Part shown: positions 41,978-51,500 of the stretch, piece by piece
How positions within the stretch are numbered: position 1 is the first letter of the stretch
How the letters are laid out: every line of letters starts with the position of its first letter
From: Hexactinellida sp. DTS-2022
Taxonomy: Eukaryota > Porifera > Hexactinellida
Reading direction: 5' to 3'
DNA: 64,000 nt
NCBI GenBank assembly: GCA_028753945.1
Contig: JAPNXP010000018.1
Location: 992,001-1,056,000 of the forward strand
Program-made: the position numbers and the translations under genes
Notes under the pieces: generated by a model
What the model saw: only the letters and a program-made list of their open reading frames with translations
What the model was told of the DNA's origin: nothing
Database searches by the model: none

Positions 41978-43204
41978 ATGATGGACTCCGAGCATATTTT
42001 TAATGAGACCGAAGAGCAAATAGAACTCGAGTTCACGAAACTTATTCAGGTTATCCTTATACGGAAAGAGAACCTCTTAAACGAGTTGGACAAGTTCAAG
42101 AAGGAGTTCAACAAGAAGAAGAGTAGGATAGAAGATAAGCGCGCTCAGCTTAAGTCTAGTCGGCCCAGAGATGACGCAGAGCTCGATAACGAGATAGGGG
42201 ATATTGTGAATAAGTTCAATCACGAGCTGGAGAGGAAGTTGGCCACGCTAGCAGAGGAGGAGTCACAGCTCGGCTGCAGCATCCAGTTCAACTTGGAGGT
42301 TAAGCTCCTGGAGCACCAGCTGAGTAACATAGGAATAATATCATTTCAAGCTGCCCACTCAGAGCCCGAGATAGTCACGCCCCTGGAGAGCAACCCCCTC
42401 TACATGACGGCCGACAAGAAGGAGAAGAGAGTCTACCTCATAACAGGGCACAACGAGGGAATTGTTCTAGACAAGGGTATGCAGGTTTTGAGCGTTACCA
42501 CTCTCCCTAAGCCACCGCCGAGCATAAAGGCTAGGAACTGGGGAGGCATAGCCTGCAACAAGGAGTACATCTACCTGAGCTTATCGAATGAGAACCAAAT
42601 CGCGGTTTACGACAAGAAATGGAAATACAGTCACTGTTTCGGCGAGTACGGAGGGGGCCCCAACCAGCTGTCCAGTCCCCAGGGCGTCTGCTGCTGCGGC
42701 GGAAAGCTGTACGTGTGCGAGGTGCAGAACTCCCGCGTGCAGATATTCAAACACGAAAAGTACGTAGGGTACCTGGGACAGGCCTACTCCATGCTGGGAC
42801 GGGTGTTCCATCCGATCGACATTTGTGCTAACCACGACAGCGAGATATTCATCCTGCACAAGGGCAATCCCTGCGTCAACATGTACGACGCTAAGGGCAG
42901 TCTCATCAGGGAGTTCGGTTCGTTTCTGAGCGGGATGGATGCAGAATTCCTGGGGGGCCTTTGCGTAACCCAGGAGGATCAAATTGTAATAAGCAGCTGG
43001 AGTAGGAATCGAGTCTATATCTACAACCAAAGAGGCTACGCGTGCGTTATATTAGGCGGGAGTGGGAAGGACTCCAGCCAGCCGGGAATGTTCAATCCCC
43101 CCATAGGCGTGTGTCTGACCCCACAGGGGCTCGTAGCTGTTTCTGACCACAATAATTCCAGAATCCAAACATTCGACCCCGACAGAGTACTCTCTATCTT
43201 CTAA
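41978..43204 (+). CDS. Coiled-coil NHL-repeat protein (TRIM-NHL-like without RING/B-box)
   Basis: This is a 408-aa single-exon protein. Residues about 12-110 form a charged coiled coil (LIRKENLLNELDKFKKEF). Residues about 155-405 form an NHL beta-propeller with repeats such as GPNQLSSPQGVCCCGGKLYV, FHPIDICAN, SQPGMFNPPIGVCL and VSDHNNSRIQTFD. Layout equals the coiled coil plus NHL half of TRIM2/3/71-type proteins, but no RING, B-box or filamin domain precedes it, and the upstream 400 bp contain none. TRIM-NHL propellers bind RNA or protein partners. Without the RING it would not act as an E3 ligase alone. The exact orthologue is not assignable. Confidence 0.75.
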   Translation: MMDSEHIFNETEEQIELEFTKLIQVILIRKENLLNELDKFKKEFNKKKSRIEDKRAQLKSSRPRDDAELDNEIGDIVNKFNHELERKLATLAEEESQLGCSIQFNLEVKLLEHQLSNIGIISFQAAHSEPEIVTPLESNPLYMTADKKEKRVYLITGHNEGIVLDKGMQVLSVTTLPKPPPSIKARNWGGIACNKEYIYLSLSNENQIAVYDKKWKYSHCFGEYGGGPNQLSSPQGVCCCGGKLYVCEVQNSRVQIFKHEKYVGYLGQAYSMLGRVFHPIDICANHDSEIFILHKGNPCVNMYDAKGSLIREFGSFLSGMDAEFLGGLCVTQEDQIVISSWSRNRVYIYNQRGYACVILGGSGKDSSQPGMFNPPIGVCLTPQGLVAVSDHNNSRIQTFDPDRVLSIF

Positions 43205-43417
43205 CTACGAATGTTGTAGTGTCGCGTGGTTCGGTTCTAAATGGGTTAATTTTATAGTTTTTACTGAGCCGACTTATAGGGCCAGTTCTAATTTCACTGC
43301 CTTGTTATGGATTAATTTACTAATAAGATAGTGTGTTAATTAATGTATTAAATAACTAATAAAACATGTTACTTCCCCTTATATACGTATACGTAGTTAT
43401 TAACTAATATAGCTGGC

Positions 43418-44449
43418 ATGATGGCTTGTTCTACCACGTACGAGAGTTACGCGCTGAGACTGGAGGACCTGAAGAAACAGATAGAAAAGAACCGGAACAC
43501 GCGGGAAACCTCCACGCACAACGGCAAAGTGCATTCTGTAGCCTGGAACTGCGACGGCAGACGCATAGCCTCCGGGTCTGTGGACAAGAGCGTGAGCGTG
43601 CTCTCTCTGGAGCACGACAAGCTCAGGAGCGAGTCCAACTTCAAGGGACACACGGACAGTGTGGACCAGGTGTGCTGGCACCCCTCGCACCCGGACCAGC
43701 TGGTATCCGCTAGCGTGGACAGGACCGTCAGGATCTGGGACGTGCGCAGCAACAAGTGCAGCCACGTCATCAACACGAAGGGAGACAACCTGAACCTCTG
43801 CTGGAGCCCCGACGGGTCTACCATCGGAGTGGGGAACAAAGACGACCTCATCACTTTCATAGACACCAACTCGTACAAGATAAAGGTGGAGGAGCAGTTC
43901 AAGGTTAGTATCAATACGAATGCTATGCATACTGTACTAACTCCCTATGGCTAGGTGGAAGTGAATGAGATATCCTGGAACAACACGTCCGACATGTTCT
44001 TCCTGACGACCGGACACGGGTGGATCAATGTGCTGAGCTACCCGGAGCTCAAGCAGCTTCACACCATTAACGCGCATCCAGCCAACTGCATATGCATAAA
44101 GTTCGACCCGACAGGCAAGTACTTCGCGACCGGAAGTGCGGACGCGCTTGTGAGTCTGTGGGACCTCTCGGAGCTGGCCTGTGTGCGCACCTTCTCGCGG
44201 CTGGACTGGCCGGTGCGCAGCATTAGCTTCAGCTACGACGGCCAGCTGCTCGCCTCCGCCTCAGAAGACAGCTTTATCGACATAGGGTTTGTGGAGACAG
44301 GCGCCAAGGTGTACTCCGTGCAGTGCACCGACCCCACATTCATAGTGGCCTGGCACCCCAACAAGTACCTGCTGGCCTACGCGTGCGATGAGAAAGATAA
44401 GCACAACAGGGACACGGGGAATATATGGCTATTCGGGGTCAACCCATAG
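43418..44449 (+). CDS. THOC3: THO complex subunit 3 (TEX1)
   Basis: Exons 43418-43903 and 43955-44449 flank a 51-nt intron containing a tactaac branch-site consensus close to its tag end. The product of 326 aa is a seven-bladed WD40 protein. Matches to THOC3 run throughout: GHTDSVDQVCWHPSHPDQL, RTVRIWDVRS, VNEISWNNTSDMFFLT, SYPELKQLHTINAHPANC, ICIKFDPTGKYFATGSADAL, FSRLDWPVRSISFSYDG and PTFIVAWHP. THOC3 belongs to the THO/TREX complex, which couples transcription to mRNA export. The N terminus starts with two Met codons; either could be used. Confidence 0.95.
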
Positions 44450-44643
44450 CTGGACAATTTGCAGTTATTGTTAGTTTTGCAGTTATAACTTAGATTCCGA
44501 TTATAATAAATAAATCAGCTGTTCCCTAGGCATTTCCGCTCAAAGTCGAGGGACTAATTATCCTAATTAATTCGGATGGCACATGCAATATCAATTCTCC
44601 TAACAGCTACAAACTAGAATAGAGCGCGTATAAACACAATTCA

Positions 44644-46497
44644 CTATCTTCTCCAAGACTTCCCAACCGTGCTCTTGCCTGCCAAAAGGTGTTTTGGTCT
44701 CTTAACAACGATCCTTCTGTCCGCCTCACCCGCACAGTGGATGCGTCTCGTTATCCCCTTGATGTTTCTCTTTTCGCGCTTTTTCGCGGTTTTCTTAACC
44801 TGTGGGTTCATGACTCCCTCCTCGTCTCGCGGCATTGATCTGGACCTGGAGCGCGTGGTGCCGACTGAGTGGGACCTGCCAGTGTCCATTGCCTCGCCTC
44901 TACCAGCCAGACTAGAGGCTCTGCGGAGACTCTTGGACCTAGCTCTCCGCAGAATTGTGTCAGGAACCTTGCTCTTGTTGCTGCTCCTGTTGACCCGTCT
45001 CTGCTGGATAATGATCTTCCTCTTATCGCGAATCTTATCAGCTAGTCGGTGGTTCTCTCGGTTGGCGTCGCCCTCCATGTCCGACTCGGACTCGTAGAAC
45101 CCGGCTTGCTCCCTCAGGCCCTCCTCCCGCTCCAGGGCCTCCAGCTGCTGCAGAATATCTGGGTCCACAAAGTCGAACACGTTGTGTCCGTTCCACACCT
45201 CTGGGATGAAGTCGTACTTCTCCTCCTCCCGGTCCAGCAGCCAGTGCTGCCGCAGGTCGCACGCGTACTCCTCTCTCTGCTCCTGCTCGATCTCCTTAAG
45301 CAGCTTCTTCTTGGGGCGTACCTCCCCGTCCTTCCCACGGGCCCGCCGGTCCAACACGCTCTGTGGGACGCACGGCGGTCTCTCTTTGTCGTCGCGCTTC
45401 TGCGGCATCGCCACGTACAGCCGGTTGAGGATGTCCCCCGCCCGCTTCCCCTGCAGCTTGTAGTCGATCCGCTCGGCGAGCAGCTGGTCGCAGATCTCCT
45501 TGCGCACCTCCATCACGCCCTCGTCTGTGAGCGTGCTCATGGGGATCAGCGTCAGCCCCTCCCCTCTCAGCGTCTCCAGCACCTGCTGCTTGTCGGCCGG
45601 GAGGTCCTCGGGCCGCAGCACGTCCATCTTGTTGAGACAGATGATGAGGGGCTTCCCTTTGAACACGGGCTGTATGTTCCGAAACAGCTGCAGCTGCTGA
45701 TCCATGGTCTTCCCGCACTGCTCCGAGATGTCCATCATGTACAGGATGCCGGCCCTCAGGTGCACCAGGGCGGTTATCGCCTGCATCTCAATAGTGGATC
45801 TCTGGTCCAGAGGCTGGTCTAACAAACCGGGCGTGTCTATGACCTGCCAGCGGAGATACTCGTAGTCCATGTGTCCCACGAAGAGGGACTTCGTTGTGAA
45901 CGCGTACGGTTGCACGTCAACATTCGCGCGCGTGACTTTATTGATAAAGGAGCTCTTGCCGACATTCGGGAATCCTGATATGATTATGGTGCGCGTGTTG
46001 GGGTCTATGGAGGGGAGTCGGGAGAGATGCTGGCGCACCTGCTCCAGGTACTCCAGACTCTTGCCCTGTCTCTTCATGAGTGTGCACATGCGGCCCAGCG
46101 CGGCGATCTTCAGCTGCTTGCACCGGTACAGCGAGTCGGCGTACTTGAGCAGGCGGGTGTAGTCGCGCCCTAGGTTGTCCACTAGGTGCTTAGCCTTGTT
46201 GAGCTGTCCCAGCGCGATCTTGTAGTGGTCCCGGTCATACAGCACGTTCATGAGGTCAGAGTAGAACGGGTGCACCGCGTCCAGCTTGGGGAAATCGTCC
46301 ACGATCTGTTGAAGCTTGTCGTGAAAGTTCTGCTGAGTGTATTTAACCTTGCGCATGTAGAAAGTGCGGATGCGAGACATCTTGTAGTGTCTGTGTACCA
46401 CTGTGGGGGTCTTGCGGTGAGTCTTAGAGAGAATAATGTCTATGAACTCCTTCGCGTTTGGGACGATTGGCAACTGTTTGAAGTTGTACTGCGTCAT
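44644..46497 (-). CDS. GTPBP4: Nucleolar GTPase NOG1 (GTPBP4)
   Basis: The start is chosen at ATG 46497 (MTQYNFKQLPIVPNAKEF), which matches the family N terminus, giving 617 aa. Motifs are GFPNVGKSSF (P-loop), YAFTTKSLFVGHM (switch I), DTPGLLDQP (G3) and LNKMD (G4). The helical N-terminal domain (KVKYTQQNFHDKLQQIV, then HPFYSDLMNVLYDRDHYK) and the basic C-terminal tail (RRASSLAG, then KKTAKKREKRNIKG) are as in NOG1. It works in 60S pre-ribosome maturation in the nucleolus and at the polypeptide-exit tunnel. The gene is intronless, convergent with THOC3 (195 bp between stops) and 170 bp downstream of EPRS on the same strand. Confidence 0.95.
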   Translation of the reverse strand: MTQYNFKQLPIVPNAKEFIDIILSKTHRKTPTVVHRHYKMSRIRTFYMRKVKYTQQNFHDKLQQIVDDFPKLDAVHPFYSDLMNVLYDRDHYKIALGQLNKAKHLVDNLGRDYTRLLKYADSLYRCKQLKIAALGRMCTLMKRQGKSLEYLEQVRQHLSRLPSIDPNTRTIIISGFPNVGKSSFINKVTRANVDVQPYAFTTKSLFVGHMDYEYLRWQVIDTPGLLDQPLDQRSTIEMQAITALVHLRAGILYMMDISEQCGKTMDQQLQLFRNIQPVFKGKPLIICLNKMDVLRPEDLPADKQQVLETLRGEGLTLIPMSTLTDEGVMEVRKEICDQLLAERIDYKLQGKRAGDILNRLYVAMPQKRDDKERPPCVPQSVLDRRARGKDGEVRPKKKLLKEIEQEQREEYACDLRQHWLLDREEEKYDFIPEVWNGHNVFDFVDPDILQQLEALEREEGLREQAGFYESESDMEGDANRENHRLADKIRDKRKIIIQQRRVNRSSNKSKVPDTILRRARSKSLRRASSLAGRGEAMDTGRSHSVGTTRSRSRSMPRDEEGVMNPQVKKTAKKREKRNIKGITRRIHCAGEADRRIVVKRPKHLLAGKSTVGKSWRR

Positions 46498-46670
46498 TGT
46501 TTGTTCTATAAAACAAATAAAAACAAATTTCACTCACAACAAACATTGCTGTTTCTATCAATGAGAACTGAAGTACGATTTGATATATAGAAGTTATATA
46601 ACTCAATCTAAGTGGTCTAATAGTCTAGAAAATATATCTAATTCCAAGTAGGAAATTGCCGAAGGTGAGT

Positions 46671-49600
46671 CTAATAGCTCCTTCCGAATAGAGTGTAAGA
46701 TTTCGCAGGTTTCCCACACTTGGGATGAATGCAGGTTAGTTCTGCCGCGTTACCAGGTTGGTAGAATGGAATGCAGAGAGCCTTAGCCCCCATAGCCGGA
46801 GCCCCGGGCTCAACTTCCCCACTCGTAGAATCCGTTTTTATCTTGTCCTCACACGGCGTCTCTCCGCAGAAGGGGACCATAAGCATGTTCTTCTGGTCCA
46901 ATAGAGGCAGGAATTCCGCCCAGTCCTGTATCACCTTGAGATGGTCCCTCTGCTGCTTAAGAGCAGCTCGATACAACTGCTCCTGGATTTCTTTCAGCAG
47001 TTTCTTAACAGTGTCCACTGCGCTGTCAATGCTGCATGAAACCTTCCCGACAGAAATATCCACTCGCGGCACCAGCACAACTTGGTTGGTCCTGATCTCC
47101 TCCGGACCGATATCCACCCTGAGAGGGACGCCCTTCATCTCCCAATGGTTGAACTTCCACCCGGGACTGTAGTGCTCCCTCAGGTCTGCTCGGCACCTCA
47201 CGCCGGCGGCCCTCATCAGCGCCACGAACCTCTCGCAGTACTCGGGGAGCAGCTGACTGCTCTCACTCGTCACCCCGCAGGGGATAACGATAGCCTGCAC
47301 GTCCGCCACCTCTGGCGGCAGCACCAGGCCCTTGTTGTCTCCGTGCACCATCACCAGAATGCCGATGCTACGCGTGGTCACGCCCCAGGAGTTCTGATAC
47401 ACAAACGACCGATTCTTCGGGTCGGCCGGGTCCTGGAATCCTATGTCGAACATCTTCGCAAAGTTCTGTCCGAGGTGGTGCGAAGTGGCGCCCTGAATCC
47501 CTCTGCCACTCGCGGCAATGAACGCTTCTGTGGTTGTGGTGTAGTCCCCGCCCGCGAACTTCTCCTTCTCTGTTTTTCTGCCCAGAATGACAGGAATAGC
47601 CATCAGGTCCTCGAAAATACGTCGGTACAGATCAAGTATCTCCAGTACCTAATTCAGAACATTAACACGAGCCACTGTACCTGTATATACGACCCTGTCA
47701 CGAGCGACTGACTTGCTATAAAACTACTTATCTATACTGTAATATTACAATACTTTTTACCTACGATAAGCGACCACTAATTATTTCCGAACACTTTTGG
47801 GGAACACCGGCTGGTCGTAACGACAGGTATTTGCTGTATAATTTCACTGTATCTATAGTTACGTACCTCTTTCTCGGCCTCCTCCAGGGTGGCGAAGGCG
47901 CTGTGTCCCTCCTGCCACAAGAACTCCCTGGTTCTCAAGAAGGGCTGCGGCTTCTTGAACTCCCACCTGACCACGTTGTTCCACTGGTTGAGTCTCAGAG
48001 GCAGATCTCTGTGCGACTGTACCCAGCGCGCATACGCGGGGTACATGGCCGTCTCGGAGGTGGGGCGGATGGCAATCGGGATCTCCAGCTCGGAGCTGCC
48101 AGACCGCGTCACCCACGCAACTTCCGGGGCGAAGTCTGCTATGTGCGATTTCTCTGTCTCCAACGCGGCTTTTGACACGAACATCGGAAAGTAGACATTC
48201 TCAACACCAGACTTCTTAATTTCCGCGTCAAAGAACGCCTTGATGCGCTCCCAAATGCTGTACGACCAGGGCCTCAGTATGTAGCAGCCACTGACGTCAT
48301 AATACTCTATCATCTCCGCCTTCTTTATAACCTCTATGTACCAGTCGCTGAAGTTATCCTCTTTGCGGACATCGATACCCAGCTTCGTTATTTTCTTAAC
48401 GCCAGAGCCTAAACACAGGATAATACTACTGTCCACAAATGAGATTATATATTTGTACCTTTAGGCTCAGAAGACGCCTGTTTGGGTGCCTTGGGTGCTT
48501 GCGAGGGTTTCTGCGCTTTCTTAGCGGATTCCTTGCTGCCTGCCTGTTGATCTAGCTGCTGAAAGAATTATATTAAGTTAACTCAACCATTGCATGAGTT
48601 TAGCAAACTTACTTTCTTTGTCTTTGCCTCCTTAACCTTCTCCTCCGCAGTCTCCTCCTCCCCTGTGTGTCCGCTGGGAATCGAGAACAGGACACACGGA
48701 CTCCACTTGGAGGTGTGTGTGTCCAGCTGCCGAGGCTGGTCGCAGATGTAGAACCCCTTCCTCTGGAGCTGGATGATCTCCCCCTGTTTGAGACCGCACA
48801 GGTTAGGATCCCCCAGTGCCTCCTCCTCGAACCGAGTCTCAGAATTTATGAAATCCTTAAAATCGTCCTCACCCTCGATGGAAGCTTTGGAAATCAGATA
48901 ATCAAACCTGACCAGTACAGTGGGCACGCAGGGCGCCGCTTCCCAGCTGGCTAGCCACGTGAGGGCGGGTCTTCCCCTGTAGTTGCTGTCCTCTGGTTGC
49001 AGCCGCAGCTCCACCGAGGTGACCTCCCCAGCTGATCTCTGCACCCCCGTCACCTCGGCCACGCCCCAGTTAATCAGCACCACGCGCCCCCCCTCTGTCA
49101 TCGCAGCGGCGTCCGACTGCTCAATGAGGATGTCCCGACAGTACCAGATGGGCTTTGTCCCGACTGACTGGTTCTTAGGGTGCTTAGGCGCCTGTCCCTC
49201 CTTCTCCTCTGCGTTAGCCACACGGACACTAACCACACCCTGCTTAACCAGGGCAGTCATCCTGGGGACCACAGGGTCGAGGATCTTCCTATTGAACGCC
49301 CAGATCTTGTCCCACTCCATGTGCACGTTTGACTTGGAGGAGCCCTGCGCCACGATGAACTGTCTCAGTCCCTCTAGCGTCAGCCCGCGGCGCAGCACGC
49401 CTCGCACTGTGGGCATCCGCGGGTCGTCCCACCCGTCGACCAGGCCCTGCTCCACGAACCACGCGAGCTTCCGCTTGGAGAGCAGCGTGTGTTGCAGGGC
49501 CAGGCGGCTGTACTCGTACAGGAGTGGGAACTGCACCGCGGGGTCTGCGGGGGCGGGGGTCCCCAGACTGAGTCTCGCTAAGAACCAGTAGTACTGCGCG

Positions 49601-50778
49601 TCTCTGTCGTGGTACTCGGTGGTGCGCAGCGCGTGCGTCACGCCCTCCAGGCTGTCTACGACGGGACACGCGAAGTCGTAGGTGGGGTACACCTTGTACT
49701 TGGTGCCCGTCCTGACGTGAGGCTCGGACTTGCATCTGAAGATGGTGGGGTCCCTCAGGGCCCCGTTAGGTGACGTCATGTCTATCTTTGCTCTGAGGGA
49801 GCAGAGCTTCCCGCGCTCGCTGCCGGCCCGCATCTCCTCCCACAGAGACAGGGTCTGTTCCAGACTGCTATCGCGGTTCTTGGAGCTCTTCATCTGGAGT
49901 CGCTCCTCCTTCTGAGTCTCGGGGTCGGTGTCGTCAGCGTACGCGTCCCCCTGTCTGATCAGCTGCTCCGCCAGGCGTATCAGCTGATCGAAGTAGTCCG
50001 AGGTGTGCGAGTACTGGTCCGCCCGCACGCCCAGGAGCTCCAGGTCCGAGAGGATCTCCCGCTCGAAATGCTCCTCCTCCTTGGCAGGGTTGGTGTCATC
50101 GAAACGCATCACGAGGCGCCCCTTGAACGCCTGCTGGTAGTGCTGGTTGAGCAGCGCCGCCTTGGCGTGCCCCACGTGCAGATACCCGCTGGCCTCCGGC
50201 GGGAATCGGACCACTACCTTCCCCTCCTCCGCTCCGGGCAGTTTTACGAATTTACCCACATCAGCTGTCTTAGTCTTCTTCCCGGGCTTAGCGACGAAGT
50301 ATTTCTGCACGGATTGGAAAGGGGCGGTCTGCTCCAGCTGCTGCAGCCACTGGGACAGCCGCGAATATCCGCTCAGGTCCGGACAGTGCCCTTTCACAGC
50401 TGTGTACATTGCTACGTCAGCGAGGGTAGGCCCATCCGAGCATACCAAATACTGACTCCGTGACAACACCCCCTCCAAGTAAGCCATTCCGTCAGGCGAG
50501 TAGTACTTCTGGCCAAGCTGACTGTATTCCAGCCAGTGATCTATCTGCGTAGCGACCAGAGGCCCTCTCGAGCCGTACAGGCCGGCCTCGGGAGAGATAC
50601 GAGCGAGGTAGCGGGCGATGGAGTAATTGGAACTGAAACTAATGCCAGACTCAGTGGTGAGAAGTGTCGCCTTCCCCTCCTCCACCTGTACAGCCACTCT
50701 GCTCTGTACCAGCTGTGCTGTGACGAGAGAGAGGACAGGAGGCTGGTCTGTGTTTATTGTTAGTCTCAAGTGCTGCAT
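46671..50778 (-). CDS. EPRS1: Bifunctional glutamyl/prolyl-tRNA synthetase lacking WHEP domains
   Basis: Exons 48613-50778, 48459-48558, 47867-48408 and 46671-47648 join in frame to 1261 aa from ATG 50778. The order is a GST-like N terminus ([27 protein letters not shown]); class I GluRS with [10 protein letters not shown] (HIGH type) and [10 protein letters not shown] (KMSKS type); a linker; and class II ProRS with [38 protein letters not shown] and [11 protein letters not shown], ending in a zinc-site region with CIHPKCGKP and LFGRSY. The linker exon encodes only about 33 residues rich in Lys, Ala, Pro and Gln. No WHEP helix-turn-helix is visible there, whereas human EPRS has three and about 250 more residues. 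Confidence 0.95.
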
Positions 50779-50812
50779 GCTGTGCAATAGTACAGTATTG
50801 GTAAATAAAGTA

Positions 50813-51005
50813 CAGTCAGGTTCTTTTATTATGAACATTCAAGGGACCAAAAATTGTGTTCATAATAGAGAGACTTCATAATAAGCGAACTCAACTTAAT
50901 ACAAACCCTATGTAAGTTGTTTAATTGGGGCCATAGGCTTGTTCATAATAAAAAATCTTCATATTAAGCAGACGAAATCTTGTTCATAATAAGCAGACCT
51001 GACTG
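50813..51005. mobile_element. MITE family A, complete copy
   Basis: Terminal inverted repeats cagtcaggttcttttattatg and cataataagcagacctgactg (20 or so bases each) are flanked by TA on both sides. The interior is palindrome-like with gttcataat and attatgaac segments and no ORF. It begins 34 bp upstream of the EPRS start codon and could affect that promoter. Confidence 0.85.
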
Positions 51006-51500
51006 TATTTGGTGCATGTCATTTTGTTTAGATCGTAATAGTGTACCAATTGTAAATGACTAATTAGCTCCCAAGGGTCGGTATAAGCAGATTATGAATT
51101 ACATTGCATTGTATCGCAAATTGTCAATGCTGATGGGTAAAGCGGTAGTCGTGTACGAACGAAACTGAAGGAATAATAGAGGAAGCTGCACATTTAGAAT
51201 TTATAGTTTTATTTGTCAAAATAATTAGTTCTGCACTTGTCGGAATGGGATTTCTAGGAGTGCACTCGTCAGAATCAGATTTCCAGAGGTCACAATAATG
51301 CTGACAATAAAAATCCGATGATGACAACTGCAAAACTGTAAAACCCGATTAAAACAAGTGTAGAAGTCTAAAAATTCGATTTTAACAGTAGCAGAACTAA
51401 AACATGTGTAGGCACCCTATAATAAGCTTTAATTAATACAATATGTCACAATGGGACAATGTACAGAACTTTGAAAGAGAAATATATACAGAGTAAAATA
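51006..51500. other. Spacer between EPRS-side MITE and SH2-array gene
   Basis: AT-rich. Contains short related segments (agaatcagatttcc, aaaaatccgatgatg, aaaacccgatta, aaaattcgatttt). No gene seen. Confidence 0.4.

Noticed and set aside
44669-46590. Plus-strand frames opposite GTPBP4
   Set aside because: Antisense shadows of a GC-rich conserved gene.
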